From Celerinatantimonas yamalensis (lineage in GTDB: Bacteria > Pseudomonadota > Gammaproteobacteria > Enterobacterales > Celerinatantimonadaceae): a stretch of 64,000 nucleotides of DNA. Positions 41,600-51,106 of this stretch are shown here, piece by piece. Positions within the stretch are counted from its first letter, which is position 1. Every line of letters begins with the position of its first letter. The notes beneath the pieces were generated by a model, which was not told the DNA's origin, did not search any database, and was given only the letters and a program-made list of their open reading frames with translations. A program made the position numbers and the translations under genes. Location of the stretch: NCBI RefSeq assembly GCF_046054155.1, contig NZ_JBEQCT010000004.1, positions 62,001 to 126,000 on the forward strand. The letters are read 5' to 3'.

Positions 41600-43630
41600 T
41601 TAACGGTCGCTTTTTTTATCGCTGAGCATTTCTCGTAAGGCGGCCACGCCCGCTAAGCCCTTTTGTTGACGCTGCTCCGCTGATTGTACGATCCGTTGAT
41701 TGGCCCATTGCAGATCATCTTGCGGCAGTTCCATTAAAAATCGGCTCGGTTCAGGGCGAAGTAATTCACCAAATTGGCGGCGCTCACGGGTGAGGGTAAA
41801 GGTGAGCTCTCGTTGTGCGCGAGTGATCCCCACGTAGGCTAGGCGGCGTTCTTCATCGACACTATCTTCATCAATGGAGGTTTGGTGGGGCAGTAAACCC
41901 TCTTCCATTCCGATTAAATAGACATAGGGAAATTCCAACCCTTTCGATGCGTGTAGCGTCATCAGTTGCACTTGATCGCTATCTTCATTATCTTCACCAC
42001 GCTCCATCATATCACGCAGGATCAGGCGGTTAACAACCTCGGTGAGGTTCATGGCTGGATTGTCTATATCCCCTTCAAGCATATCGCTCACCCAGCGAAA
42101 CAGCGTGGATATATTTTGCATGCGCATTTCGGCGGCTTTGGCGCTGGGGCTGGTTTCATAGAGCCAGTCTTCATAATGGATATCGCGCACCAGATCACGC
42201 ACGGCTTCAAGAGTATTGCCGCGCATTGCTCGGTCCGATAGCTCTACCATCCAGCGAAAGAAAAACTCGATGGCTTGAGCACCTCGGCCGGTTAACTGAC
42301 CTTGCAGTTGGCTGTCACAGGCGGCGCTAAACAGACTGACATGGTGGGTGTTCGCAAAGTGGCCTATTTTTTCCAGTGTGACGGGGCCAATTTCGCGGCG
42401 AGGGACATTCACAATGCGCAGCAGAGCGCTGTCATCATCAGGATTGACCAATAGCCGCAGATAGGCCATTAAATCTTTGATTTCACTGCGGGAAAAAAAT
42501 GACTGGCCGCCGCTAATTTTGTAGGGAATACGGTTGGTCATCAATGCTTTTTCAAGCAGACGAGACTGGTGATTACCGCGATAGAGAATGGCGTAATCAC
42601 GATATTGAGTGCGATTGATAAAGCGGTGACCCATTAGTTCGGCTATCACACGCTCGGCTTCTTGTTCTTCATTTTTGGCGATGAGGACTTTGAGTGGCTC
42701 CCCATAGCTAAGTTCAGAGAATAATCGCTTGTCAAAAAGGTGGTCATTATTCTCAATTAGAATATTGGCGCATTTTAAGATCCGCTGAGTAGAGCGATAG
42801 TTTTGCTCTAGTTTGACCACGCGCAACTGCGGGTAATCACTTTGCAATAATGATAGGTTCTCAGGATTGGCACCTCGCCATGAATAGATCGATTGGTCAT
42901 CATCGCCAACAACGGTGAAAAAGGCTCGCTCGCCGACCAGTAATTTAATGAACTGATATTGACTGGTGTTCGTGTCTTGGTATTCGTCAACCAACAAATA
43001 ACGGATCTTTTTCTGCCAGCGTTCACGAACCTGTGAATTGGTTTTCAGTAATAAGGTTGGCATTAAGATCAAATCGTCAAAATCTAGGGCATTATAAGCC
43101 GTTAACTGGTTCTGGTAACGCTGATAGAGCGCGGCAAATAACTGCTGTTTTTCATCACCGGTCGAGGTCACTTGCTGGGCTAAACACAAGTCGTTTTTCC
43201 AGCGGCTGATCTGATGCTGAAGTTGGCGTAATAGGTCTTTATCGCCTTGCAGTTCTTGTTCACTGAGCTCTTTGAGCAGTGCCATCTGATCGTGATCATC
43301 AAATAGCGAAAAGTTAGCTTTGAGAGAGAGTGCTTGATGCTCACGACGGACGATATCAAGGCCCAATGTATGGAAGGTTGAGATAGTCAGTCCGCGGGAT
43401 TTTTGCCGACCGAGTGTTTGGCGAACTCGATCTGCCATCTCTCGAGCTGCTTTATTGGTGAAAGTCACCGCCGCGATATGGCGCCCCTGATAACCACAGC
43501 GTTCAATCAGATAAGCAATTTTATTGGTAATGACACGGGTTTTACCACTGCCGGCGCCAGCCAAAACGAGGCATGGTCCTGTGGTATACTCAACCGCTTG
43601 TTGTTGGGCGCTATTTAGTTTCACTGCCAA
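41600..43630 (-). CDS. rep: ATP-dependent DNA helicase Rep
   Basis: Superfamily 1A 3'-5' helicase that clears protein blocks ahead of replication forks. 676 residues. Helicase motifs: Walker A LAGAGSGKTRVITNK (25-31), motif Ia VTFTNKAAREM, motif II VDEYQDTN, motif III GDDDQSIYSWRGA, motif IV YRSTQRIL, motif V LMTLHASKGLEFPYVYL, motif VI EERRLAYVGITRAQ. The N-terminus aligns with E. coli Rep (QQAVEYTTGPCLVLAGAGSG), and the C-terminus ELPQDDL is Rep-type rather than UvrD-type. Confidence 0.97.
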   Translation of the reverse strand: MAVKLNSAQQQAVEYTTGPCLVLAGAGSGKTRVITNKIAYLIERCGYQGRHIAAVTFTNKAAREMADRVRQTLGRQKSRGLTISTFHTLGLDIVRREHQALSLKANFSLFDDHDQMALLKELSEQELQGDKDLLRQLQHQISRWKNDLCLAQQVTSTGDEKQQLFAALYQRYQNQLTAYNALDFDDLILMPTLLLKTNSQVRERWQKKIRYLLVDEYQDTNTSQYQFIKLLVGERAFFTVVGDDDQSIYSWRGANPENLSLLQSDYPQLRVVKLEQNYRSTQRILKCANILIENNDHLFDKRLFSELSYGEPLKVLIAKNEEQEAERVIAELMGHRFINRTQYRDYAILYRGNHQSRLLEKALMTNRIPYKISGGQSFFSRSEIKDLMAYLRLLVNPDDDSALLRIVNVPRREIGPVTLEKIGHFANTHHVSLFSAACDSQLQGQLTGRGAQAIEFFFRWMVELSDRAMRGNTLEAVRDLVRDIHYEDWLYETSPSAKAAEMRMQNISTLFRWVSDMLEGDIDNPAMNLTEVVNRLILRDMMERGEDNEDSDQVQLMTLHASKGLEFPYVYLIGMEEGLLPHQTSIDEDSVDEERRLAYVGITRAQRELTFTLTRERRQFGELLRPEPSRFLMELPQDDLQWANQRIVQSAEQRQQKGLAGVAALREMLSDKKSDR

Positions 43631-43759
43631 ACTCCTGACCTTCGGTCGAGCATTCTACCAAGCTACCGGGACAATACCAATGCTTGCATCATGCCAAAGC
43701 GCTGCGAAAGGTTGAGGCACTTAGGCGATACTCTGTCCAAGGCATTCTATCTTATTCAA

Positions 43760-45607
43760 TTACAGAGTAAATTGCATCACTTGAGCGTGCAGACTCTCGG
43801 CAATTCGATTGAGCGAATGCGCCTGCTTAGCACTGTCATTGGATTGATGGTGCAGCGTATTGGACACGTCCGATATTGCTTGTGTATTGCAAGTGATATC
43901 CTCAGATACGGCCCGTTGCTGCTCGGCGGCGCTCGCAATTTGGGTCGCCATGTCGTTAATCTGAGTGATGGACTCGGCGATGGCATCTATGGCGTCAGTG
44001 GCTGCATGCGCCTCTTCGACGCTGTGACTGGCTCGTTGTTGGCTCTGCTTCATCATTGCAACGGTTGATTGGATACGTTGAGTGAAGCGGGCGAGCAGTT
44101 CAGCAATGTTAGCTGTGGAACTTTGTGTGCGTTGAGAGAGGTTGCGCACTTCATCAGCGACGACGGCGAACCCCCGGCCATGCTCGCCCGCGCGCGCGGC
44201 TTCAATGGCGGCATTGAGGGCCAACAGATTGGTTTGTTCGGCAATATCATGAATGGTCTGTAAGATCGTACCAATTTCTTGGTTATCTTGTTCAAGTTGC
44301 TGGACATTAGCGCCGGTGACTTCTAACTGCTCGGCTAATTCAATGATCTGCTGTTGGTTGGTTTGAATTAACTGCCGGCCTTGTTCACATGACTGACGAC
44401 TTTCAGTCACGGTACTCGCGGTCAGCCCTGCATGATTGGCTACTTCGTTGGCGGTGGCACTCATCTGTTGCAAGGCGGTGGCTATCAAGGTGACATCTTG
44501 TTGCTGCTGGTGAAGTGATTGCGCTGATTGGCTCGCAACCTGCGCACTTTGGTTGGCACTCTCTTTGAGTGCGGCTGTGTCATTGCTGATCGCGAGCATG
44601 ATGCTATGCAGACGATATAAGACCTTATCAAAACTCCTTGATAGCAAGCCGATTTCATCTTGACGGCCTTGGTCGAGGCGCTGAGTAAGATCCGCTTTGC
44701 CCTGCGCGAGTTCATCGACGGCTTTGTGCAGTTGTTTAAGCGGGTTAAAAGCAGCGATAATTGTCCAATAAAGCGCCGCGGCAACGATTAAAAAGCTGAT
44801 AAGGCCATACCAGATGGCTTGCTGCATACTATGTTCAATACTGGCAAAAGCAATGGCTTTGGGGTAGCTCAACATGAGATACCACGGTGTGTTGGCGATA
44901 GCGGTAAGCTGCACCAAACTTGGCTGCATTGCAACATTTGCATGGGTAAGGATGTTGTTTTTACCTAGCGAGCGAGCTGAAAGTTCAGGGCTCAATTGAT
45001 GCAGTGATTTGAGTAACCATTGTGGATGTGATGAGACTAATATTTTACCCGTTTGATCCAGTAAAAAAGCTTGCCGTGATTCATTCGTTAGTGATTTGAT
45101 CTGTTTGACCATGGTGTTTAAGGATAAATCAACCGCGATCACCCCATCGTCTGTTTTTTTGGCTAACGTCATGACCAGCTCACCGCTGGCCGCATCATGA
45201 TAAGGCGCTGACATATAGAGGTTAACAGTTTGCGCCTGTTGGTACCAAGGCCGTAGTCTTGGGTCGTAGCCATCAGGTTTATGGTAGTTTGGGTCGCCCG
45301 TAATCATTTGACCTTGCGCGGATCCAAAATAGACCAGACTAAAATTTCCGGAGCGCTGCGCTTGCCATAATGCATCAGTAAAATGCTGATCATGGGGTAA
45401 TGTGCTAATGGTATTTAAAATTCTCATTTTTGTTTGTAACCAAACGTGCATTTGCAGTGCGGTAGTTTGGCCACTTTGCTGAGCTTGAGCGGCTAATTCA
45501 TCTGTGAGATTACGCTTGAGTTGGACGGTTTGTAGCGCAATTTGCGCTGAACCTAAAAGTATGAGAATGACAACAACGGTGAGCGTTAAACGATGTTTAA
45601 TGGACAT
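43760..45607 (-). CDS. Methyl-accepting chemotaxis protein with Cache sensor (copy 1)
   Basis: 615-residue inner-membrane chemoreceptor. TM1 about 8-27 (LTLTVVVILILLGSAQIAL), a double-Cache periplasmic ligand domain about 30-270 with YDPRLRPWYQQA and AVDLSLNTMVKQIKSL, TM2 about 275-297, HAMP with DELAQGKADLTQRL, and the cytoplasmic four-helix signalling domain whose tip reads QTNLLALNAAIEAARAGE and GFAVVADEVRNL. It is a clear paralogue of the next gene, same strand and same architecture. Weak ribosome site before the ATG. Ligand unknown. Confidence 0.95.
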   Translation of the reverse strand: MSIKHRLTLTVVVILILLGSAQIALQTVQLKRNLTDELAAQAQQSGQTTALQMHVWLQTKMRILNTISTLPHDQHFTDALWQAQRSGNFSLVYFGSAQGQMITGDPNYHKPDGYDPRLRPWYQQAQTVNLYMSAPYHDAASGELVMTLAKKTDDGVIAVDLSLNTMVKQIKSLTNESRQAFLLDQTGKILVSSHPQWLLKSLHQLSPELSARSLGKNNILTHANVAMQPSLVQLTAIANTPWYLMLSYPKAIAFASIEHSMQQAIWYGLISFLIVAAALYWTIIAAFNPLKQLHKAVDELAQGKADLTQRLDQGRQDEIGLLSRSFDKVLYRLHSIMLAISNDTAALKESANQSAQVASQSAQSLHQQQQDVTLIATALQQMSATANEVANHAGLTASTVTESRQSCEQGRQLIQTNQQQIIELAEQLEVTGANVQQLEQDNQEIGTILQTIHDIAEQTNLLALNAAIEAARAGEHGRGFAVVADEVRNLSQRTQSSTANIAELLARFTQRIQSTVAMMKQSQQRASHSVEEAHAATDAIDAIAESITQINDMATQIASAAEQQRAVSEDITCNTQAISDVSNTLHHQSNDSAKQAHSLNRIAESLHAQVMQFTL

Positions 45608-45806
45608 AAATAGTGTATCCCTAATCCTTGGTTACTGCGTTACACGGTGTTATTTCCAAAGGCTGAACTGACGTGGACAGTTCAGTTTATCGTCTGTCTT
45701 CAGGGGCAGATTCATTGTTAATACTAAGGACTAATGGCAGCAATTTTAACTACATTATTAATAAAAGCGTTTGTTTGGTGAATATCTATGCAAATTATAG
45801 CGTTTT

Positions 45807-45832
45807 GGGCCTACATACGCTCTGGTAGGCCC
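45807..45832. repeat. Inverted repeat between the two chemoreceptor genes
   Basis: Perfect 8-bp arms GGGCCTAC / GTAGGCCC (45807-45814 and 45825-45832) with a 10-nt loop, just after the stop of copy 2. There is no T-run on the minus strand, so read-through to copy 1 is possible. Confidence 0.55.
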
Positions 45833-45846
45833 CAGATGAGTTGGTG

Positions 45847-47697
45847 TCAGAGGACGAATTGGGCCATTTCAGTGGTGAGTCGCTGGGCAATCTGGCGCAG
45901 TTCTTGAGCTTGTGCATCGTTACTTTGTGCGTGCGTTTGTAAGGTATCACAGGCCTGTTCAATGACGCTGCTATTGTCGCGCACCTTAATAGTTGATTGA
46001 TGCTGTTGATCAGCAGCGCTGCTAATTTGGGTGGCCATATCTTGGATTTTTTCAATGGTATCATTGATATGATCTAATGCTTCGGTAGCCGCGCTTGCTT
46101 CCTCAATACTTAACTGGGCATGTTGACGACTCGCTTTCATGGCATTGGCGGTTCGTTGAGTATGATGCTGCAATTGGTTCAAAACTGAGTGGATTTCATC
46201 GGTGGATTCATGGGTACGAGCCGAGAGTTTACGTACTTCATCGGCGACCACGGCAAAACCGCGGCCATGATCGCCTGCGCGAGCCGCTTCGATGGCCGCA
46301 TTCAGTGCCAGCAAATTAGTTTGCTCGGCGATCCCTTGAATAATCGCTAGGATATCGGTGATTTGATGGCTGCTATTTTCAAGATCACTCATACTTAACG
46401 CGTTATTTTCAAGCTGCTCTGCAAGCTCTTCAATTTGTTCTTGATTACGTGCAATAACGGCTTTTCCAGATGCACAAGCCGCCCGCGAGGTTTGCACTGT
46501 CATCCCAGTTCGCTCAGCGTTTTCGGCGACGTGGCGAGCGCTGTCCGTGATTTCGTTAAATGAGTCGGTCATTGCGCTGATTTGCTGGCGTTGGCTCTGC
46601 GCCGAGTCCGATGATTGTCCCGCATAGTGGGTCACTTGCTCAGCGTGCTCAAGAAGTCGCACTGAATCGCGTTGGATCCCCGCTAACAGCTTGTGTAAAC
46701 GAGTCAAAAAGATATCCACACTGTTACCAAGCTGGCCAATTTCATCGCGTCGTTTTAAATTTAATCGTAAGGTTAAATTGGCATCTCCTTGCCCTAACTC
46801 GTCGATTGCCAGCTGCAGTTGTTTGAGTGGTCGAAATGAAAATGAAATCAACGTGTACATCACTAGGGCCACCACAATAAACATGATCGCGTTATAGCGC
46901 AAACTCGCCATCAATCGGTCATGGACCTCAGCATAGGCTATGTTTTTATCAAAACTTATCGCCACTGACCAATGGCTATGCGGAATATGAGAGAAGCTTA
47001 ACAATACCTCTTTTTTGTCGATTTTAGCGGCAATTAACTGATGTTGTTTGGCGTTGATCAGCTTTTTGGTGAGCTGTTTATCCAACTCACTGATGCTATG
47101 TTCAATCCATTTTGCCTTTGGGTAGACCAATATGGTGCCATCATCTGAGACCATAAATGCGGTGACTCGATTATTGCTGACAGCGCTCATTTGGGTCTTA
47201 ATGGTCGTGAGCGGCAAATCGGCGGCAAATACGCTGTTATTGTTCTTAATCGCTATGGTCATCACCATCTTACCGTCTGTTCCCGTGTATGGCTGCGAAA
47301 AATAGGGACTTTGCTGCTGGGCTCCCATATACCAAATACGCACGCGTGGATCGTAACCGTAGGGGATCTCATAATTGGGATCGCCGGCCACCATTTGCCC
47401 TTGTTCGTTGCCATAATAAACACTCGAAAATCCAGCTGCTTTTTGGGTTTGATAAAGCTCCAATTGGAAGTCTTGGTTTTTCGGCGATTTATCGGTCACT
47501 GCTTGCAGCGCACTCACTTTATCATCAAGCCACGTTGATAGCTGTGTCGCAATGGTTGACGAGAGTTGTTTCGCTTGGTGGTTGAGTGTTTTGGTTACAT
47601 CATGCTTTAAGCTTTCCACTTGTTGCCAAGTTTGAACGACAGACAATGCTGCCAGCACGACAATGACGGCAATAACGAGTTTGTGCTTGATTGACAT
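45847..47697 (-). CDS. Methyl-accepting chemotaxis protein with Cache sensor (copy 2)
   Basis: 616 residues from the ATG at 47695-47697, which has GGAAG six bases upstream and gives the same MSIKHKL start as its paralogue; an ATG four codons earlier is possible. TM1 about 7-24, Cache domain with YGYDPRVRIWYMGAQ and AVSNNRVTAFMVSDDG, TM2 about 275-295 (IMFIVVALVMYTLISFSF), HAMP with DELGQGDANLTLRL, signalling tip AEQTNLLALNAAIEAARAGD. The Cache part has diverged from copy 1 much more than the signalling part, so the ligands probably differ. Confidence 0.95.
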   Translation of the reverse strand: MSIKHKLVIAVIVVLAALSVVQTWQQVESLKHDVTKTLNHQAKQLSSTIATQLSTWLDDKVSALQAVTDKSPKNQDFQLELYQTQKAAGFSSVYYGNEQGQMVAGDPNYEIPYGYDPRVRIWYMGAQQQSPYFSQPYTGTDGKMVMTIAIKNNNSVFAADLPLTTIKTQMSAVSNNRVTAFMVSDDGTILVYPKAKWIEHSISELDKQLTKKLINAKQHQLIAAKIDKKEVLLSFSHIPHSHWSVAISFDKNIAYAEVHDRLMASLRYNAIMFIVVALVMYTLISFSFRPLKQLQLAIDELGQGDANLTLRLNLKRRDEIGQLGNSVDIFLTRLHKLLAGIQRDSVRLLEHAEQVTHYAGQSSDSAQSQRQQISAMTDSFNEITDSARHVAENAERTGMTVQTSRAACASGKAVIARNQEQIEELAEQLENNALSMSDLENSSHQITDILAIIQGIAEQTNLLALNAAIEAARAGDHGRGFAVVADEVRKLSARTHESTDEIHSVLNQLQHHTQRTANAMKASRQHAQLSIEEASAATEALDHINDTIEKIQDMATQISSAADQQHQSTIKVRDNSSVIEQACDTLQTHAQSNDAQAQELRQIAQRLTTEMAQFVL

Positions 47698-48015
47698 AGT
47701 GACTTCCATACAGCAAAAGGAAACGTCATCGACAATATTGATACCATCACATGCAGGCTGCTTTTGCCTAACTTGTCAGTACGCGGCTGTGTTTAGATCA
47801 AAATTGCGATGATTGACGGCGACAGCCTAACCAGTCTATATGTTATTTTTGTGACAAATGGCTGATGGTTTGACGACATCATCGGTTTCCATGATTTAGC
47901 ACAAGTGCAATGGATGGCTGGGTATTGAATAGGGAAGGGAGTACTCATGTTGTTAATCGATAACTCATCAAGTGAGCGCACAAGAGGCTAGTGGCAAGCC
48001 CCTTGCAAACGAGGG
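47698..48015. other. Intergenic region between chemoreceptor copy 2 and the RbgA-type GTPase
   Basis: 318 bp. A 14-codon frame with a good ribosome site (GGGAAGGGAG then ATG at 47947) is too short to support. A weak CCCT / AGGG stem near 47998-48015 follows the GTPase stop. The chemoreceptor promoter should be here, but I see no convincing flagellar sigma-28 site. Confidence 0.4.
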
Positions 48016-48951
48016 TTAACGACGTCGATTTCGGGCCTTTGCTCGGCGCTCACGATCATGAATTTTCTTTTTCGCCACCTTTTCTTCTCGTAGCGCGGCA
48101 AAATGCAGCTCTTCAACTTCAATCTGCGAAGGCATTTCTAGGGTAATCGGGCCCAGTTTGCCATCGCGCAACTCATTGAGCAAAATGGTAGCGGCTTTGG
48201 TGTAATCCACGTGTCCCCCGCGAACTAAACAACCGCGCTGACGCCCGAGTGTTTCTAACAAGTCAATTTCATCCACGGGTAATTGTGGCCAGTTATAGCG
48301 ACTTTGTAAACGCTGCGGATAGTGGCTGAGCAAATATTCGCCCATGAATGCGGCGACATCATCATGACTCATTGCCGTGTCTTTAATTGCGCCACTGGCA
48401 GCGAGTCGATAGCCGCTGTTTTCATTATCAAATTTTGGCCACAGAATGCCCGGAGTGTCCAGCAAGGTGATATAACCATCCAAGCGGATCTTTTGTTGCG
48501 TTTTGGTGACAGCGGGCTCGTTGCCCGTTTTGGCGATAATGCGCCCAGCTAGGGTATTGATTAGAGTGGACTTACCCACGTTGGGAATGCCACAAATGAG
48601 TGTCGTGATGGGCTTATCAGCACTGCCTCGCTGTGGCACCATGTCACGAATCAACGCCAGTAGTAAAGGGATCTGCCCCTGCTTTTGTTGATCCATTGGC
48701 AATGCCCGCACACCTTGGGTTTGCTCGAGATAATCCACCCAAACTTGGGTTTGGTCGGGGTCTGCTAAATCGCTTTTGTTGAGGATCTTAAGACACGGTT
48801 TTTCACCGCGCAGCTCACTGACTAGCGGATTATTACTGCTAAATGGGAGCCGAGCATCAAGTACCTCGATCACTAAGTCGACCTGCGGCATCACCTCGCG
48901 GATCTGTTTTTGGGCCTTATGCATGTGACCGGGATACCACTGAATGGCCAT
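48016..48951 (-). CDS. Ribosome biogenesis GTPase YlqF/RbgA family
   Basis: 311 residues from the ATG at 48949-48951 (AGGAG upstream), giving the conserved start MAIQWYPGHMHKAQKQI. Circularly permuted GTPase: G4 NKSDLADP comes before G1 GIPNVGKSTLINTL and G3 DTPGILWP. A helical C-terminal RNA-binding part ends in a basic tail (KKKIHDRERRAKARNRRR). In Bacillus RbgA matures the 50S subunit; the role in gammaproteobacteria is less clear. The frame is open further upstream but that overlaps the DUF2750 gene. Confidence 0.92.
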   Translation of the reverse strand: MAIQWYPGHMHKAQKQIREVMPQVDLVIEVLDARLPFSSNNPLVSELRGEKPCLKILNKSDLADPDQTQVWVDYLEQTQGVRALPMDQQKQGQIPLLLALIRDMVPQRGSADKPITTLICGIPNVGKSTLINTLAGRIIAKTGNEPAVTKTQQKIRLDGYITLLDTPGILWPKFDNENSGYRLAASGAIKDTAMSHDDVAAFMGEYLLSHYPQRLQSRYNWPQLPVDEIDLLETLGRQRGCLVRGGHVDYTKAATILLNELRDGKLGPITLEMPSQIEVEELHFAALREEKVAKKKIHDRERRAKARNRRR

Positions 48952-48982
48952 GTCTGTCTCCTTTGTTTGGGTACTATTTAAC

Positions 48983-49345
48983 TTAACGACGATTAATCGC
49001 TTCTGCCAAATCACTTGGACTTTCCACTAAGCTTTCTGCATCAAGACTTGGGCCTACGGCTAAGTAGTAACCGTCTTCAGTCATGCCGGGTACCCAACGT
49101 GATAAAAATGCACTTAAATCAATGGCTAATGGTTCACAATGGGCGTGCTCTTCAGTTGCCCATGCCTCGGCAGTGTCAGCATCTGGCCAAATCGGCAAAC
49201 AGTGCTCTTCATCACTAGAAACCATAATGCAGCCTTGGTCGTCTTTTAGTGTCCATATGGTATGAGTTCGGCGAATCGCTGCTAATGTCAGTTGATAGCG
49301 TACGTCACTTGATTGCTGGTAAAAGCTTTGTTTTGGGTCACTCAT
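48983..49345 (-). CDS. DUF2750 domain protein
   Basis: 120 residues matching the small DUF2750 family: DVRYQLTLAAIRRTHTIWTL, then LPIWPDADTAEAWA and a C-terminal half with FLSRWVPGMTEDGYYLAVGP. Cytoplasmic, acidic. Function unknown. 31 bp upstream of the GTPase on the same strand, possibly one transcript. Confidence 0.83.
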   Translation of the reverse strand: MSDPKQSFYQQSSDVRYQLTLAAIRRTHTIWTLKDDQGCIMVSSDEEHCLPIWPDADTAEAWATEEHAHCEPLAIDLSAFLSRWVPGMTEDGYYLAVGPSLDAESLVESPSDLAEAINRR

Positions 49346-49458
49346 GGTTATATTTCCTAGCAGTGCTCATTGGGATGCGAATTGTAGCAGAACGATTGCG
49401 TCACTGCCGCTGGATTTAGTGGTTTTATAATTAGGCAAGCTTTGTCGCCACGGTGCAG

Positions 49459-50418
49459 CTAATGGACTAAAAAGCCAGGCATCCCTGCCATTGGAGGCAT
49501 TTGATAAAGAGTGACGCCTAACAGAATGAGGATCAGTGCGCCTAATGCGGCGGGCAGAGCCGTTAACATTGGATGCGGTTTATGATTCCCATAGGCTTTG
49601 CTCAATAACCCGCGAGCCGTGACGGTTAACGCTGCCAGCAAGGATGTCGTGCTCCCGGTCCCGATAGCCATGACAAGTGCACTGGCAACGCCAATCCAAT
49701 AGATCCCCATAAGCGCCGAGACGGTCAGAACTAAGAGGGCGCCACTGCAAGGGCGGGCCCCGATACTAACGATTAATGCGACATAATCGCGCCAATGGGA
49801 TGCTTTGGCTAACTGCGTTGGCGAAATAGCATGGGCGTGACCACAGCCACATTGTGCGGCTGGACGAAAAGGTTGTTGCAGCGCTGAAACTGGTTTGATA
49901 GGCGCAAATTGGCGGTAATGGGTTCGCTTAGGCAGGCTTTTTCTGATGGCCTGAATGGCTAACCAAATCCCTAAAGCGATCACCAATAAGCTATTAAAAT
50001 GAATAATGTTCAGAGCATTGTTATTCACCTGATGGGCGGTCTGGGTCAGAACAAAACGCAGCAATGTCACAATGCTGATGGCCACCACCGCTTGCATTAT
50101 CGCCGCGGCCATTGTCAACATCAGGCTGGTTTTGAGCTGAGCTCGATGGGTGGCTAAATAGCTGGACATCACCACTTTACCATGGCCTGGCCCAACGGCG
50201 TGAAACACCCCATAGACGAGGCTCAGCGCAATGAGCATCCAAGCGGCGTGCCATTGGTGATCACTGAGCTCGACTAATAGGGTATCGAAATGGCTATAGA
50301 TCTGCTGTTGGGCCTGCATACTCGTCAATAACAAAACGGGCCAATACTGCCAGATCGCGGCCAGTAGTAAAATGGCAGCCACAAGGGCTAGCAAACGATT
50401 TGAAAGAGTCGATTTCAT
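49459..50418 (-). CDS. NicO family nickel/cobalt transporter
   Basis: 319 residues with about six to seven membrane spans. Signature LVYGVFHAVGPGHGKVVMSSYL (HAVGPGHGK) with metal-coordinating His, and a second family motif in the C-terminal half, IGARPCSGALLVLTVSALMG. A cytoplasmic loop between them has a metal-binding-looking CGCGHAHA. Its ATG overlaps the stop of the DUF1007 gene (ATGA), so the pair is co-translated. Import or export cannot be told; the layout resembles RcnA-like exporters and cobalt uptake pairs alike. Confidence 0.87.
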   Translation of the reverse strand: MKSTLSNRLLALVAAILLLAAIWQYWPVLLLTSMQAQQQIYSHFDTLLVELSDHQWHAAWMLIALSLVYGVFHAVGPGHGKVVMSSYLATHRAQLKTSLMLTMAAAIMQAVVAISIVTLLRFVLTQTAHQVNNNALNIIHFNSLLVIALGIWLAIQAIRKSLPKRTHYRQFAPIKPVSALQQPFRPAAQCGCGHAHAISPTQLAKASHWRDYVALIVSIGARPCSGALLVLTVSALMGIYWIGVASALVMAIGTGSTTSLLAALTVTARGLLSKAYGNHKPHPMLTALPAALGALILILLGVTLYQMPPMAGMPGFLVH

Positions 50419-51044
50419 GGTGAGCAGCGAATATCCAATTTTTGGGTGAAAAGTTGCCCTAACTTATAATCAGGGTCGGCATTGGCAGGTAGTGATAGCG
50501 CATAGTTGACTTCCTTGGGGGTGGGATGCGGTTTAATTAAATCAAGCTTACAGTGTCCCTGTAGTGCTTTGGCAAGATGAATCGATTTGGCATTGTCCCA
50601 ATACATATCTACATAATAACTGGGATCGAAGATCAATAGTTGTAGTGGGTGGTTATCAAATGCTAACGGATGATCAAGCGGGATGGTGAAATAGAGAATA
50701 TATTTTTTCTGTGGCATTGCGGCATGATACTCATGCACCATGCGAAAGCGTACGGGTTTTCCATCGCGATAAAAGTAGGTAAAAAAGTGATCCGGCAGCA
50801 TATGGGCAATAATGCTGGCGCCTACTTTTTGTAGTGTAGCGTGACGGTGGGCCTTAGAGAGGTCTTCACCATCAAGTGTATAAGCGGTGGTGATGACATC
50901 AAAACTCCAGACCATTTTTAACCCAGTTATATGCTGACTATCGCCGAGAATCGTCGTTTGTTGCTCGATCCAAGAGTGTGGATGAGCATTCGCTATAGAT
51001 GGGATGAATAGGACTAAAAAAACCAGTCGAAAAAATGGCCGCAT
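50415..51044 (-). CDS. DUF1007 family periplasmic protein
   Basis: 209 residues from the ATG at 51042-51044, giving signal peptide MRPFFRLVFLVLFIPSIANA and a mature N-terminus HPHSWIEQQ. The leading His pair could bind metal. The remainder has LKMVWSFDVITTAYTLDGED and a C-terminal YYVDMYWDN, as in DUF1007 proteins. Always found with NicO transporters in my knowledge, so a periplasmic metal carrier or donor is plausible. No strong ribosome site; an upstream in-frame start would hide the signal peptide. Confidence 0.82.
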   Translation of the reverse strand: MRPFFRLVFLVLFIPSIANAHPHSWIEQQTTILGDSQHITGLKMVWSFDVITTAYTLDGEDLSKAHRHATLQKVGASIIAHMLPDHFFTYFYRDGKPVRFRMVHEYHAAMPQKKYILYFTIPLDHPLAFDNHPLQLLIFDPSYYVDMYWDNAKSIHLAKALQGHCKLDLIKPHPTPKEVNYALSLPANADPDYKLGQLFTQKLDIRCSP

Positions 51045-51106
51045 GCAATGTTCAACGTTGCTAAAAATCACTATAACGTAACATAGACAAACCAATAAGC
51101 GAATGA

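Noticed and set aside
47947..47991. 14-codon frame with a strong ribosome site
   Set aside because: Too short to support without expression or conservation data.
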